Part shown: positions 14,093 through 20,117 of the stretch, in pieces
Layout of the letters: the number at the start of each line of letters is the position of its first letter
Position numbering within the stretch: position 1 is the stretch's first letter
Made by a program: the position numbers and the translations under genes
Virus record (IMG/VR): IMGVR_UViG_3300006737_000252
Coordinates: 1-22,260 of that record
Strand: one strand, 5' to 3'
Length of the DNA stretch: 22,260 nucleotides
DNA from: a virus
The notes under the pieces: generated by a model
The model's input: only the letters and a program-made list of their open reading frames with translations
Databases searched by the model: none
What the model was told of the DNA's origin: nothing

Positions 14093-14425
14093 CTAATGTT
14101 TTGTTCTAGTATTATTCTTTACTACAATTTTTTTCTTTTTCTCTATATCTAAAACTTCTCTTTCAACCTCTATCCACTCGCTGACGATGTCTTGCATAAG
14201 CTGTTCTAAAATCATAAAACATTCTTCTTCCGAGTATTTCCGACTTTTAGCTGACATCACTATGCAATGGTGTATACTCTCTAGCACGACATTCATCATA
14301 CAATCTACGACAATTTTACCCGATTCTTCTGTTTTATTATATTTTTCCCAACCATTGTTTTCGAAAAAGTAAATCATAGTGCTTGTCACTTCTTCAATTA
14401 TTTCGTCTTTTGTATATTTTTTCAT
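14093..14425 (-). CDS. Early protein, 110 aa, helical, unknown
   Basis: The protein starts MKKYTKDEIIEEVTSTMIYF and is almost wholly helical, with two amphipathic segments (VVDCMMNVVLESIHHCIVMS and CFMILEQLMQDIVSEWIEVE) and a basic tail. An AGGAAA binding site precedes the ATG, and it lies 23 bp after the 104-aa gene. No recognised family. Confidence 0.6.
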   Translation of the reverse strand: MKKYTKDEIIEEVTSTMIYFFENNGWEKYNKTEESGKIVVDCMMNVVLESIHHCIVMSAKSRKYSEEECFMILEQLMQDIVSEWIEVEREVLDIEKKKKIVVKNNTRTKH

Positions 14426-14448
14426 TATGTTTCCTGTTATTTATTTGT

Positions 14449-14763
14449 TTAAATTTGCAAGTACCATGCTAAAAGCTCATCAATATCGTTCCCGTCTTGG
14501 TCATAACCTCTACCATAATGGTTCATTCCTTTGAATTTGCATTCAGTACGACAGGCACAACATTTGCCTTTTGGTTTAGGTAAGCGACACATAGCCAATG
14601 CGTAATCACAAGAGGGTTCGATATCAAGTCCTTTATCTTTTGCTTTTTTAAAACATGATATGAATTTATGATACATATCAAAATCTTTAGCCTGTTCTAA
14701 ACATCTCTTGTAATATTTTTTATTCCTAGATTTTCTCCAATCTTTTAAATAATTATTAGTCAT
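14449..14763 (-). CDS. Cys-rich early protein, 104 aa, possibly leaderless
   Basis: Begins MTNNYLKDWRKSRNKKYYKR and carries a Cys cluster in the second half (CRLPKPKGKCCACRTECKFK), so a zinc- or cluster-binding role is possible. The predicted promoter TTGACA-17-TAATAT ends six bases before the ATG, so transcription would begin at or next to the start codon, and no ribosome binding site is present. The next Met is about 30 residues in. Family unknown. Confidence 0.65.
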   Translation of the reverse strand: MTNNYLKDWRKSRNKKYYKRCLEQAKDFDMYHKFISCFKKAKDKGLDIEPSCDYALAMCRLPKPKGKCCACRTECKFKGMNHYGRGYDQDGNDIDELLAWYLQI

Positions 14764-14769
14764 AATTAA

Positions 14770-14845
14770 ATATTAGTCAATATTGTTGTTATTGTCAATG
14801 GCAGTTAAGCATTTATTATTTTTGTGTTAACTTCTATTTTCTAAA
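14770..14845 (-). promoter_or_regulatory. Promoter with TGTTAACA-type site, copy 11
   Basis: On the minus strand: TTTAGA (14840-14845), 7 bp, AGTTAACA (14825-14832) with C, 25 bp, TTGACA (14793-14798), 17 bp, TAATAT (14770-14775). This is the closest sigma70 match in the window and leaves no leader before the ATG at 14763. Confidence 0.7.
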
Positions 14846-15120
14846 GACTTTAGTTTTTCTTCTAATTGTTTAGTATAATTTTTTTTATCTTGATTATACC
14901 TTTTCTGATATTCAAGTCTTGCGTCCCTGTTTTTTAAATATCTTTCTTTTTGCTTAGATAGTCTTACCTCTCTTTCTTCTTTGGCTTCTGTTTTTCTTTT
15001 TAGCTTACCTTTTTCTAATAATTCTTTTTTTTGTTCCTGAGAGAGATTTTCGTATCTGTTTTTTTGTCTTTCTTTTATTTTTTCAGCATTTTTTTTATAG
15101 TATTCTGTCCAATAGGTCAT
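14827..15120 (-). CDS. Charged coiled-coil early protein, 97 aa
   Basis: Starts MTYWTEYYKKNAEKIKERQK and is a nearly continuous Lys/Glu/Arg helix with repeated Y-KN and RY-K patterns, resembling the repeat proteins with Y-KNKEKI motifs. I chose the ATG at 15120 over an upstream in-frame ATG at 15144 because GGAG sits eight bases before it and because the 15144 ATG falls in a TGTTAACA site. Function unknown; nucleic acid binding is possible from charge. Confidence 0.6.
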   Translation of the reverse strand: MTYWTEYYKKNAEKIKERQKNRYENLSQEQKKELLEKGKLKRKTEAKEEREVRLSKQKERYLKNRDARLEYQKRYNQDKKNYTKQLEEKLKSLENRS

Positions 15121-15135
15121 GTTTAATTCTCCATG

Positions 15136-15156
15136 TGTTAACATTAATATCTAGAA
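15136..15156 (-). promoter_or_regulatory. TGTTAACA operator-like site, copy 12
   Basis: TGTTAACA (15136-15143) between the SSB-tailed gene and the coiled-coil gene, just before the latter's GGAG. The flanking hexamer is degenerate (TTCTAG). No promoter follows. Confidence 0.5.
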
Positions 15157-15477
15157 TGGTAAATCATCGTCCCCATTCTTTACCCTTGCATATTCATTGT
15201 CTTCTTTGTTCTCTTGTTTTGGCTTGTTTTCTTTAGAGAATACTTTTCTTTTCTCTTTTTTGTACGTCACAAATCTCTTGCCGTCTTTTTCGTTTAACCA
15301 AATAGATATGGATTGTGGCTCTGCGTCTTGGCTAGACAAAAAATTATTGTTTTGAAACAAGGGGAAAGCTTTGCCCTCGTTCATATACAAATCTTTTGCT
15401 TTATCAAACAATTCTTCCATTTCTTTTTGGTATTTATCGTTAATAAATAGATTTTCAAATATTGGTTTATCCGTCAT
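15151..15477 (-). CDS. SSB-tailed early protein, 108 aa
   Basis: Starts MTDKPIFENLFINDKYQKEM and ends exactly in NGDDDLPF, the acidic tip of bacterial single-stranded DNA-binding proteins (DDDIPF in E. coli) that docks recombination and replication proteins. Before it are a Lys/Glu-rich linker and a short beta segment, SISIWLNEKDGKRFVTYKKE; the core is shorter than a usual OB fold. An ssDNA-binding or SSB-mimic role is inferred. It overlaps the 55-aa gene upstream by four bases (ATGA). Confidence 0.6.
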   Translation of the reverse strand: MTDKPIFENLFINDKYQKEMEELFDKAKDLYMNEGKAFPLFQNNNFLSSQDAEPQSISIWLNEKDGKRFVTYKKEKRKVFSKENKPKQENKEDNEYARVKNGDDDLPF

Positions 15478-15641
15478 TTTTTGTTCTCCTGTATTATGTT
15501 TAATATGTTTTCTGCCATTTGTTGTCTTTCGTGATGTGTATTTACATCTATAAAATCATCATTTGCTGGGTTGCTAAAAAATTCTTTCGATTCTTTTATA
15601 ACTCTCAAACAATACCCCTCTATCTTATTTAATTGACTCAT
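15474..15641 (-). CDS. Small early protein, 55 aa, unknown
   Basis: MSQLNKIEGYCLRVIKESKE begins this frame, which ends ENKK with its TGA overlapping the SSB-like start. GGAG five bases before the ATG is a good binding site and the previous gene's stop is two bases upstream. No domain recognised; included because the coupling on both sides is clear. Confidence 0.6.
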   Translation of the reverse strand: MSQLNKIEGYCLRVIKESKEFFSNPANDDFIDVNTHHERQQMAENILNIIQENKK

Positions 15642-15643
15642 AC

Positions 15644-15994
15644 TTACTCCGTGATTATCCCCGATTCTCTAATCTCATACTCTATGTCATTGTATAAAGA
15701 GTTCCCTCTGTAAGTGTTTTCCATGACCTTAGACTCCTCGTTTCTTTTATAAAAAGATTCTTCTAACTCTCTATCTATTCTGACTAAATTATCTACTACT
15801 GTTGTATATACAATTTCAGACAATTCAACAATTTTTTGTTCTTTCATTTCTGCGTAAAATTCTCTCATCATCTTTTCTTCTTCTTCCCGTGTAATTGGTT
15901 TTTTTTGTGTTAACACATCTTTTTTAAATATGTTGTCGTAATTAGTGTTAAACTTCTCTTTGTTGAATTTTCTTACTCTGTCGCCTTTACTCAT
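15644..15994 (-). CDS. Early protein, 116 aa, helical, unknown
   Basis: Starts MSKGDRVRKFNKEKFNTNYD, then KKDVLTQKKPITREEEEKMM and a long amphipathic helix. GGGA before the ATG serves as binding site. A complete TGTTAACA site with TTTAAA lies inside the gene (15908-15928), encoding the residues around VLTQ. A second ATG ATG pair near 15873 follows GGAAGAAG and could start a shorter internal product. No family recognised. Confidence 0.6.
   Translation of the reverse strand: MSKGDRVRKFNKEKFNTNYDNIFKKDVLTQKKPITREEEEKMMREFYAEMKEQKIVELSEIVYTTVVDNLVRIDRELEESFYKRNEESKVMENTYRGNSLYNDIEYEIRESGIITE
15908..15928 (-). promoter_or_regulatory. TGTTAACA operator-like site, copy 13 (intragenic)
   Basis: On the minus strand TTTAAA (15923-15928), 7 bp, TGTTAACA (15908-15915) with C. 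It is the only copy wholly within a coding gene. Confidence 0.55.
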
Positions 15995-16208
15995 TAGCTT
16001 TCCCTGTTGTTAATTCTATTCTATAATTATTCCCATTTTCTTCATCTTCAACATAAACATAGCCTATGCTTATGCCATGTTTTTTTACTAACTCGTTTAT
16101 TTCTGATAACAATAAATCTGCTAAATCTGTATTTGGTAAATCATAGTCCCATGAAACCCAATACTCTCTCGGCTTATCATTCCATGCGTTAGTTTTTAAT
16201 TTACTCAT
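15987..16208 (-). CDS. Small early protein, 73 aa, unknown
   Basis: MSKLKTNAWNDKPREYWVSW begins a compact alpha/beta protein with DLPNTDLADLLLSEINELVK and GISIGYVYVEDE. A longer frame from 16265 exists, but GGGAG nine bases before the 16208 ATG, and overlap of only eight bases with the upstream gene, favour the short start. It overlaps the 116-aa gene by eight bases. Function unknown. Confidence 0.6.
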   Translation of the reverse strand: MSKLKTNAWNDKPREYWVSWDYDLPNTDLADLLLSEINELVKKHGISIGYVYVEDEENGNNYRIELTTGKANE

Positions 16209-16437
16209 CTTTAAAATCTCCCTCAAGCAATGGTTGTGCGTCATCTCCGTACTCTGTTCCGTCATAAGTAATCGTAATACCTTTTGAATATTGATATTCC
16301 TTACTCACATCTTCTATCCGTGAGTCTTGATAGATGTCTGAAACTTCTTCTTCTGTTAGCTGTTTATCACTTTCAATAGTCCATGACCTAACATCAACAG
16401 ATGATTCGCTTACTTCATATATATATTTTTCATTCAT
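16201..16437 (-). CDS. Small acidic early protein, 78 aa
   Basis: Starts MNEKYIYEVSESSVDVRSWT and is strongly acidic, with alternating beta-like and loop segments. A short, very acidic protein next to a DNA-binding gene could be a DNA mimic or partner, but this is only a guess from composition. It overlaps the winged-helix gene upstream by four bases, indicating coupling. Confidence 0.6.
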   Translation of the reverse strand: MNEKYIYEVSESSVDVRSWTIESDKQLTEEEVSDIYQDSRIEDVSKEYQYSKGITITYDGTEYGDDAQPLLEGDFKDE

Positions 16438-16682
16438 TTTTTCTTACCTTTATAAACGTATGTAGCAAAATGTGATTTTCCTACCCGAGTTTCAACGGAT
16501 TTTATATTGAAATGTACTCTTAAATTAAAAATTATTGATGATAGTCTTGTTGCTTTGTATTTTGTTATAGCTTCCCATGATGTAATAGTTTCTTTTTCCA
16601 TGAGATGTGCTAACACTTTCTCTATTTTTGTTTCGGGTTTAGACACGTTCCACCCGTTAATTATTCTGTCTTTTTTAGCCAT
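16434..16682 (-). CDS. Winged helix-turn-helix protein (HTH_39-like)
   Basis: 82 aa. KIEKVLAHLMEKETITSWEA then KYKATRLSSIIFNLRVHFNI and the wing VETRVGKSHFATYVYK match the small phage HTH family often reported as HTH_39: helix, Trp/Leu-E-A turn, recognition helix with AxRLSxxIxxLR, then a beta hairpin. DNA binding is likely; its target is unknown, and the repeated TGTTAACA sites are the obvious candidates. It overlaps the 52-aa gene before it. Confidence 0.7.
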   Translation of the reverse strand: MAKKDRIINGWNVSKPETKIEKVLAHLMEKETITSWEAITKYKATRLSSIIFNLRVHFNIKSVETRVGKSHFATYVYKGKKK

Positions 16683-16819
16683 TGGCTTCTCCTTGTTTGT
16701 TCAATACTTAAATATTGACAAACTTTTATATTCTTGTCAAGCCTTATAATGTCCCCGTATTCGTTGATGTTTTCGGTTTTGATATCTCCATATTCATGAT
16801 ATGTTATTTTTTCACTCAT
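16661..16819 (-). CDS. Small early protein, 52 aa
   Basis: Starts MSEKITYHEYGDIKTENINE and ends QWLKKTE. The ATG is preceded by AGGAGG with seven-base spacing, the strongest Shine-Dalgarno in the region, so it is almost certainly translated. It contains a short imperfect repeat (HEYGDIKTENIN / NEYGDIIRLDKNI). It overlaps the HTH gene by 22 bases and is the first gene downstream of the structured RNA array. Function unknown. Confidence 0.65.
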   Translation of the reverse strand: MSEKITYHEYGDIKTENINEYGDIIRLDKNIKVCQYLSIEQTRRSQWLKKTE

Positions 16820-16845
16820 TTGTTATCCTCCTATATCTCCTTGTT

Positions 16846-17343
16846 AATTTATTAAGAGATAGATAGACTAGTTTTGCTCCATACATAGTCATCTTGGTAG
16901 TCTTTATGTTGGCTTTCAAGGACTAAGAATCACCAACCATCTATGCCTACCTATCCCATACTCATGTCCATTATATCCCCATGAGCAATTCATTAAGGTG
17001 AGTGCATATTCTAGATTACACCCACCCATACATAACACTTGCGTACTCCCATGTTATGTATAATTCATTAAGGATAGATAGGTGTATGCTTGGTCTGCTT
17101 CTGTTTGCATATCCTTAGTCGCAGTCGGTATACCTACACCATTGCTCCCTATCTATCCCATTACCTAGCCGTTTTCCATTGTTTACAATTCCTTTTGTCT
17201 ATTTCACTAGGCAATTCATTAAGGATAGATAGGTTTGTAAAGTGTCTGCATACTGACCAATACAATTAATTTGTATGCTATTACCTATCTATCCCTATTA
17301 ATGCCCAATGGTTTCATCTATACGCAAGAGCCATTGTTAATAG
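16846..17343 (-). ncRNA. Four-unit structured RNA array
   Basis: Four related units on the minus strand. Each has a leading hairpin, a long outer stem and a conserved linker CTTAATGAATT (the last reads CTTAATAAATT). Outer stems: 17223-17234 with 17283-17294 (12 bp), 17072-17082 with 17148-17158 (11 bp), 16997-17004 with 17019-17026 (8 bp, different sequence, one G-U), 16856-16868 with 16945-16957 (13 bp, three G-U). Leading hairpins: 17295-17343 (7+6 bp), 17164-17211 (5 bp), 17028-17061 (10 bp) and 16961-16985 (6 bp). All stem differences are G-U on the minus-strand RNA and would be A-C on the other. No ORF of note. The array may be a stable RNA or a leader of the 52-aa gene. Confidence 0.75.
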
Positions 17344-17362
17344 TATTCTACATCTCTTTCGA

Positions 17363-17423
17363 GGTATAACTGTCCCAACTAACGACATCAATCCCTTCTC
17401 TGTGTTAACACTTTATTTTTAAA
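17363..17423 (-). promoter_or_regulatory. Promoter of the RNA array with TGTTAACA site, copy 14
   Basis: On the minus strand TTTAAA (17418-17423), 7 bp, TGTTAACA (17403-17410) with C, then TTGATG (17386-17391), 17 bp, TATACC (17363-17368). The -35 is the same hexamer as at the 75-aa gene, but only 10 bp from the site. Transcription would start near 17356, thirteen bases before the first hairpin arm. Confidence 0.55.
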
Positions 17424-18093
17424 CACATACTTTAGCTTCATATATTAAGCTAATACTTTTTTCTATTTCTCCTTTAAATTGTTCTATTGGTTTTTTTAAT
17501 TCATCATCTTTTTCATTCAGTAATGCCCATGAATATATTTCTAAATATTTTTTAAGATAATTTTCAAATTCTTCGTTTCTTTTACATTCCCAAATTTTAG
17601 TGTGATTCGGTGTCCAATTAATTAAATGAGTTTTTTCTACTCTTTCTTTGTTTTTTTGGCTTTCTAACCAACTATTCAACACCATTTGTTGCCCGTATAT
17701 TTGAGGAAGCTTATCTTTTGGTAAATCTTTATAACATGACTTGCCACCCATACTGCATTTGACTTCAAGAATACAGCTAAAATCTGATTTTATCCCGTCA
17801 GGAGTGCTACTTAGACTAATTGTTTCTTCTTGGTCTAAATCGAGCCAATTTGGGACGGAAAACGACTTTTGTTTATCGAGTATATAGTTTGGCATTTCTT
17901 CTGCCCATACAACCCATTCTGCAATTCCATGCTTTTCGTGAAGATTCCCATAATTCATTATGTATTTTTGCCAATCTCCCTCGATTTCTCTTTCTTTTCC
18001 CTCTAAATCAAGTGCTAACTGTTCTTCCCGAGAAACATATTTTCCAAAAATATAATTTATAAAATTACTGCTTCTTAGATTTAGATTTTTCAT
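17419..18093 (-). CDS. YqaJ/lambda-type exonuclease
   Basis: 224 aa. GNLHEKHGIAEW (about 49-60), LSSTPDGIKSDFSCILEVKC with Asp99, Glu110 and Lys112, and LPQIYGQQMVLNSW (129-142) give the PD-(D/E)XK exonuclease pattern, including the QxxxQ helix of YqaJ-type recombinases. It would resect double-strand ends to 3' single strands for annealing. Its start overlaps the end of the annealing-protein gene by 29 bases, the usual pairing. The stop overlaps the TTTAAA of a TGTTAACA site. Confidence 0.8.
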   Translation of the reverse strand: MKNLNLRSSNFINYIFGKYVSREEQLALDLEGKEREIEGDWQKYIMNYGNLHEKHGIAEWVVWAEEMPNYILDKQKSFSVPNWLDLDQEETISLSSTPDGIKSDFSCILEVKCSMGGKSCYKDLPKDKLPQIYGQQMVLNSWLESQKNKERVEKTHLINWTPNHTKIWECKRNEEFENYLKKYLEIYSWALLNEKDDELKKPIEQFKGEIEKSISLIYEAKVCV

Positions 18094-18577
18094 CTTTTAT
18101 AACCTTTTTGTTTTTTATGTTTTTGACTTCTGCAATAGCTTCGGCTACTTGTTCATCTGTTGTTCTTTCAAAAGCATCGACTTTATCTGCCATTTGCAGT
18201 TTTCCGTCTTTTCCTTTTACTAAATCTGCGTCAGAATAAACTACACCACTCACATTTGTAAATTCCCTAATAACTCTGTCTTTTGCTCTTTTGATAGCCA
18301 TTGCCCAAATATAAGCATTGGTATTGTTTTTTGGGGAAGATTCCCCGTAGTCTGTATGAGTAATTCCGTCTAACGTAGCAGAGCATTTGATAACACAAAT
18401 TCCTGCTTGGCTATTAAATTCTATCTCGGTAAGTTCGTAATCTGCAATGCCTAATTTATTGGCTACTTTTAGCCAACCTCTATGCAAAAGGATAGGGCTT
18501 CCATGACAATCCCAAAATAGATTTTCGTCTAAATCGTAGGTTTCCATAAAAACTTTCGTTTCTTTATCAAATTTCAT
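18065..18577 (-). CDS. Putative single-strand annealing protein
   Basis: 170 aa. The core HGSPILLHRGWLKVANKLGI, then THTDYGESSP and MAIKRAKDRVIREFTNVSGV with VYSDADL resembles the phage annealing proteins (Erf/Rad52/Sak-like) with their conserved A-KRAKDR helix. The C-terminus is Lys-rich. The role is inferred partly from its partner: the next gene is an exonuclease with overlapping frame. AAGGAGAAAACA is an ideal binding site. The subfamily is not certain. Confidence 0.6.
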   Translation of the reverse strand: MKFDKETKVFMETYDLDENLFWDCHGSPILLHRGWLKVANKLGIADYELTEIEFNSQAGICVIKCSATLDGITHTDYGESSPKNNTNAYIWAMAIKRAKDRVIREFTNVSGVVYSDADLVKGKDGKLQMADKVDAFERTTDEQVAEAIAEVKNIKNKKVIKDEKSKSKKQ

Positions 18578-18601
18578 TGTTTTCTCCTTGTTTCAAATAC
18601 C

Positions 18602-18630
18602 ACAATAATACAAAGATTTATACAATGCAA
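18602..18630 (-). promoter_or_regulatory. Predicted promoter of the recombination operon
   Basis: Minus-strand TTGCAT (18625-18630), 17 bp, TATTGT (18602-18607), 25 bases before the ATG at 18577. No TGTTAACA site is adjacent. Confidence 0.45.
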
Positions 18631-18653
18631 GGAATATTTGAATAATTTTTATA

Positions 18654-18774
18654 TTGACTTTCTAATAATTATAGATAACTATGTATGTATAATTATATAT
18701 AAATAAACATATATATTTATAATTAACTATAGTTATTAATAAATAAGTTATAAATAACTAAGGAACAAGGAATA
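18654..18774 (+). promoter_or_regulatory. Predicted rightward promoter and leader
   Basis: TTGACT (18654-18659), 17 bp, AACTAT (18677-18682) upstream of the loader-like gene. The leader that follows is almost wholly A/T and can form TAGTTATT/AATAACTA (8 bp) just before AAGGAACAAGG. Divergent from the recombination promoter. Confidence 0.45.
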
Positions 18775-19221
18775 ATGACAGAACAAGAATTTAAGGCTTT
18801 TATCGAGTTAGTAGATAAAGCATATCCTAAACAGAAATTACTCAATAACACACAAAAAGGATTTTTTTGGTTAGCTTTGAGAACATATCAAATGGAAGAC
18901 TGTATCAGGGCATTTTCAGTACATACACAATCAAGCGAATGGAAGCCACAAGTTTGTGATGTGGTTAAAAACCTGTCTGATTCTAGTTTAGAAATTAAGA
19001 AGTATCTTTTGGATTTTTTTAACAGAAAAGAAGTAAAAGATGAAACGGCTAACAAGGTTTACCAAATGCTCGGGGGATTAAAATTGAACAAAACTTGCGA
19101 AAAAGATTACGAAAAAATAGAAGAAAGATTTGTTGAGCTTTATCGAAGCCACAAAACGAAAGAGAACTTTGATAGTTTGCCAACAAAAGTAAAAAATAAA
19201 TTAATAGGAGTGATTAAATGA
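18775..19221 (+). CDS. Putative helicase loader-like protein, 148 aa
   Basis: The first 70 residues, with FIELVDKAYPKQKLLNNTQK, FFWLALRTYQMEDCIRAFSV and SSEWKPQVCDVVKNL, follow the pattern of phage helicase-loader N-terminal domains (G39P-like: YP, W--L-DY--E---A, W-P---D). The C-terminal half is helical and unassigned. If right, it would recruit the host or phage replicative helicase to the origin. No primase or helicase is in the window. AGGAACAAGG precedes the ATG. Confidence 0.45.
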   Translation: MTEQEFKAFIELVDKAYPKQKLLNNTQKGFFWLALRTYQMEDCIRAFSVHTQSSEWKPQVCDVVKNLSDSSLEIKKYLLDFFNRKEVKDETANKVYQMLGGLKLNKTCEKDYEKIEERFVELYRSHKTKENFDSLPTKVKNKLIGVIK

Positions 19222-19481
19222 TAGATATGAACGAATTCCACAGGCTATTAGCCAATAATACAAAAGAAACTTATGAGAAAGCAATAATGGAGCTTTATAT
19301 AATCTATGTAAGTGAAACAAAAGTATCTGAAAAAAAAGGTGTATATTCACAAGAAGATTATATTATGGGAAATGAAGACGGGAAAAAAGAAATTTTGGCT
19401 CTCATTGAAAAGCTTTTGACAGAATTGGTAAATACAAAAAATAACGAGGGAATGGCAATCGTGCCTAAAGAAGAAAAATGA
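19218..19481 (+). CDS. Small early protein, 87 aa, unknown
   Basis: A helical, charged protein starting MIDMNEFHRLLANNTKETYE, with YSQEDYIMGNEDGKKEILAL in the middle. It overlaps the loader-like gene by four bases (ATGA) and the next gene by four, so the run is translationally coupled. No family recognised. Confidence 0.65.
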   Translation: MIDMNEFHRLLANNTKETYEKAIMELYIIYVSETKVSEKKGVYSQEDYIMGNEDGKKEILALIEKLLTELVNTKNNEGMAIVPKEEK

Positions 19482-19831
19482 TTAAGCTCGGGGACGAAAC
19501 ATTAGAAAAAGCCGTTCACAAAATATCTGAGCTAGGGCAAGAACTTGCCAAATGGGAGAGTTTATATGAAAAATATAACTCAGAAATGAAATATCATAGA
19601 GATATGGAATATTTAAAGCTAATGAATGACAAAATGACGCAAAAAGAGAGAGAAGCTATCGCTAACACACAACAAAAAGTGATAGATTACATAGACTTGA
19701 TAGCTGAAGCTAAAGAAAAATACATAGGTTTAAGGCATAAAATTAAGTCTGCTGAATTGTTTTGTGATTTATTTAGAACACAATCTGCAAATGTACGCAG
19801 AGAAAAGAAATTTTATCAGGAGTTAAGCTGA
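19478..19831 (+). CDS. Coiled-coil early protein, 117 aa
   Basis: Begins MIKLGDETLEKAVHKISELG and is helical and charged throughout, a likely coiled coil, ending ANVRREKKFYQELS. It overlaps its neighbours by four and one bases. No motif recognised; function unknown. Confidence 0.65.
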   Translation: MIKLGDETLEKAVHKISELGQELAKWESLYEKYNSEMKYHRDMEYLKLMNDKMTQKEREAIANTQQKVIDYIDLIAEAKEKYIGLRHKIKSAELFCDLFRTQSANVRREKKFYQELS

Positions 19832-20049
19832 TGAGCAAAACGTGTAATTATTTTTATTTTGATACAATAGAAGAAATAGAAAACTTGGGGGAAGACTACA
19901 ACAGGAATTATTCTGTGAGAGCATTGCAAGAAGTAGGATTTAGCGAAAAAGAAGCTAATGATTTTTGTGATGATTTAGAATCTAAATGGGATATACAAGT
20001 AGATTATCTTTCAGAAGTAGAAAAAGAGGAAAGCCCGTTTGACGATTAA
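19831..20049 (+). CDS. Small acidic early protein, 72 aa
   Basis: Starts MSKTCNYFYFDTIEEIENLG and is acidic, ending KEESPFDD. It shares one base with the previous stop. A bulged hairpin starts at its stop codon. No family recognised. Confidence 0.6.
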   Translation: MSKTCNYFYFDTIEEIENLGEDYNRNYSVRALQEVGFSEKEANDFCDDLESKWDIQVDYLSEVEKEESPFDD

Positions 20050-20073
20050 GTGTCAGACATTTAGGTCTGCACT
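20049..20073 (+). other. Bulged hairpin after the 72-aa gene
   Basis: AGTG, one unpaired T, CAGAC pair with GTCTG and CACT around ATTTAG, a 9-bp stem. TTTGGGGGG follows instead of a T run, so it is not a normal terminator. Confidence 0.5.
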
Positions 20074-20095
20074 TTGGGGGGAGTATAGCTAAGTG

Positions 20096-20116
20096 TGTTA
20101 ACACATAATTTTTAAA
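20096..20116 (-). promoter_or_regulatory. TGTTAACA operator-like site, copy 15
   Basis: On the minus strand TTTAAA (20111-20116), 7 bp, TGTTAACA (20096-20103) with CAC. It ends one base before the ATG of the HNH gene, which is on the plus strand, so the site faces away from that gene. Confidence 0.55.
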
Positions 20117-20117
20117 C

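Noticed and set aside
15121-15144. Upstream in-frame start of the coiled-coil gene
   Set aside because: The ATG lies in a TGTTAACA site with no ribosome binding site; the ATG at 15120 has GGAG.
16846-17343. tRNA cluster or CRISPR array
   Set aside because: No acceptor stem plus T-loop layout was found. The repeats are imperfect and stem-forming with unequal spacing, unlike CRISPR.
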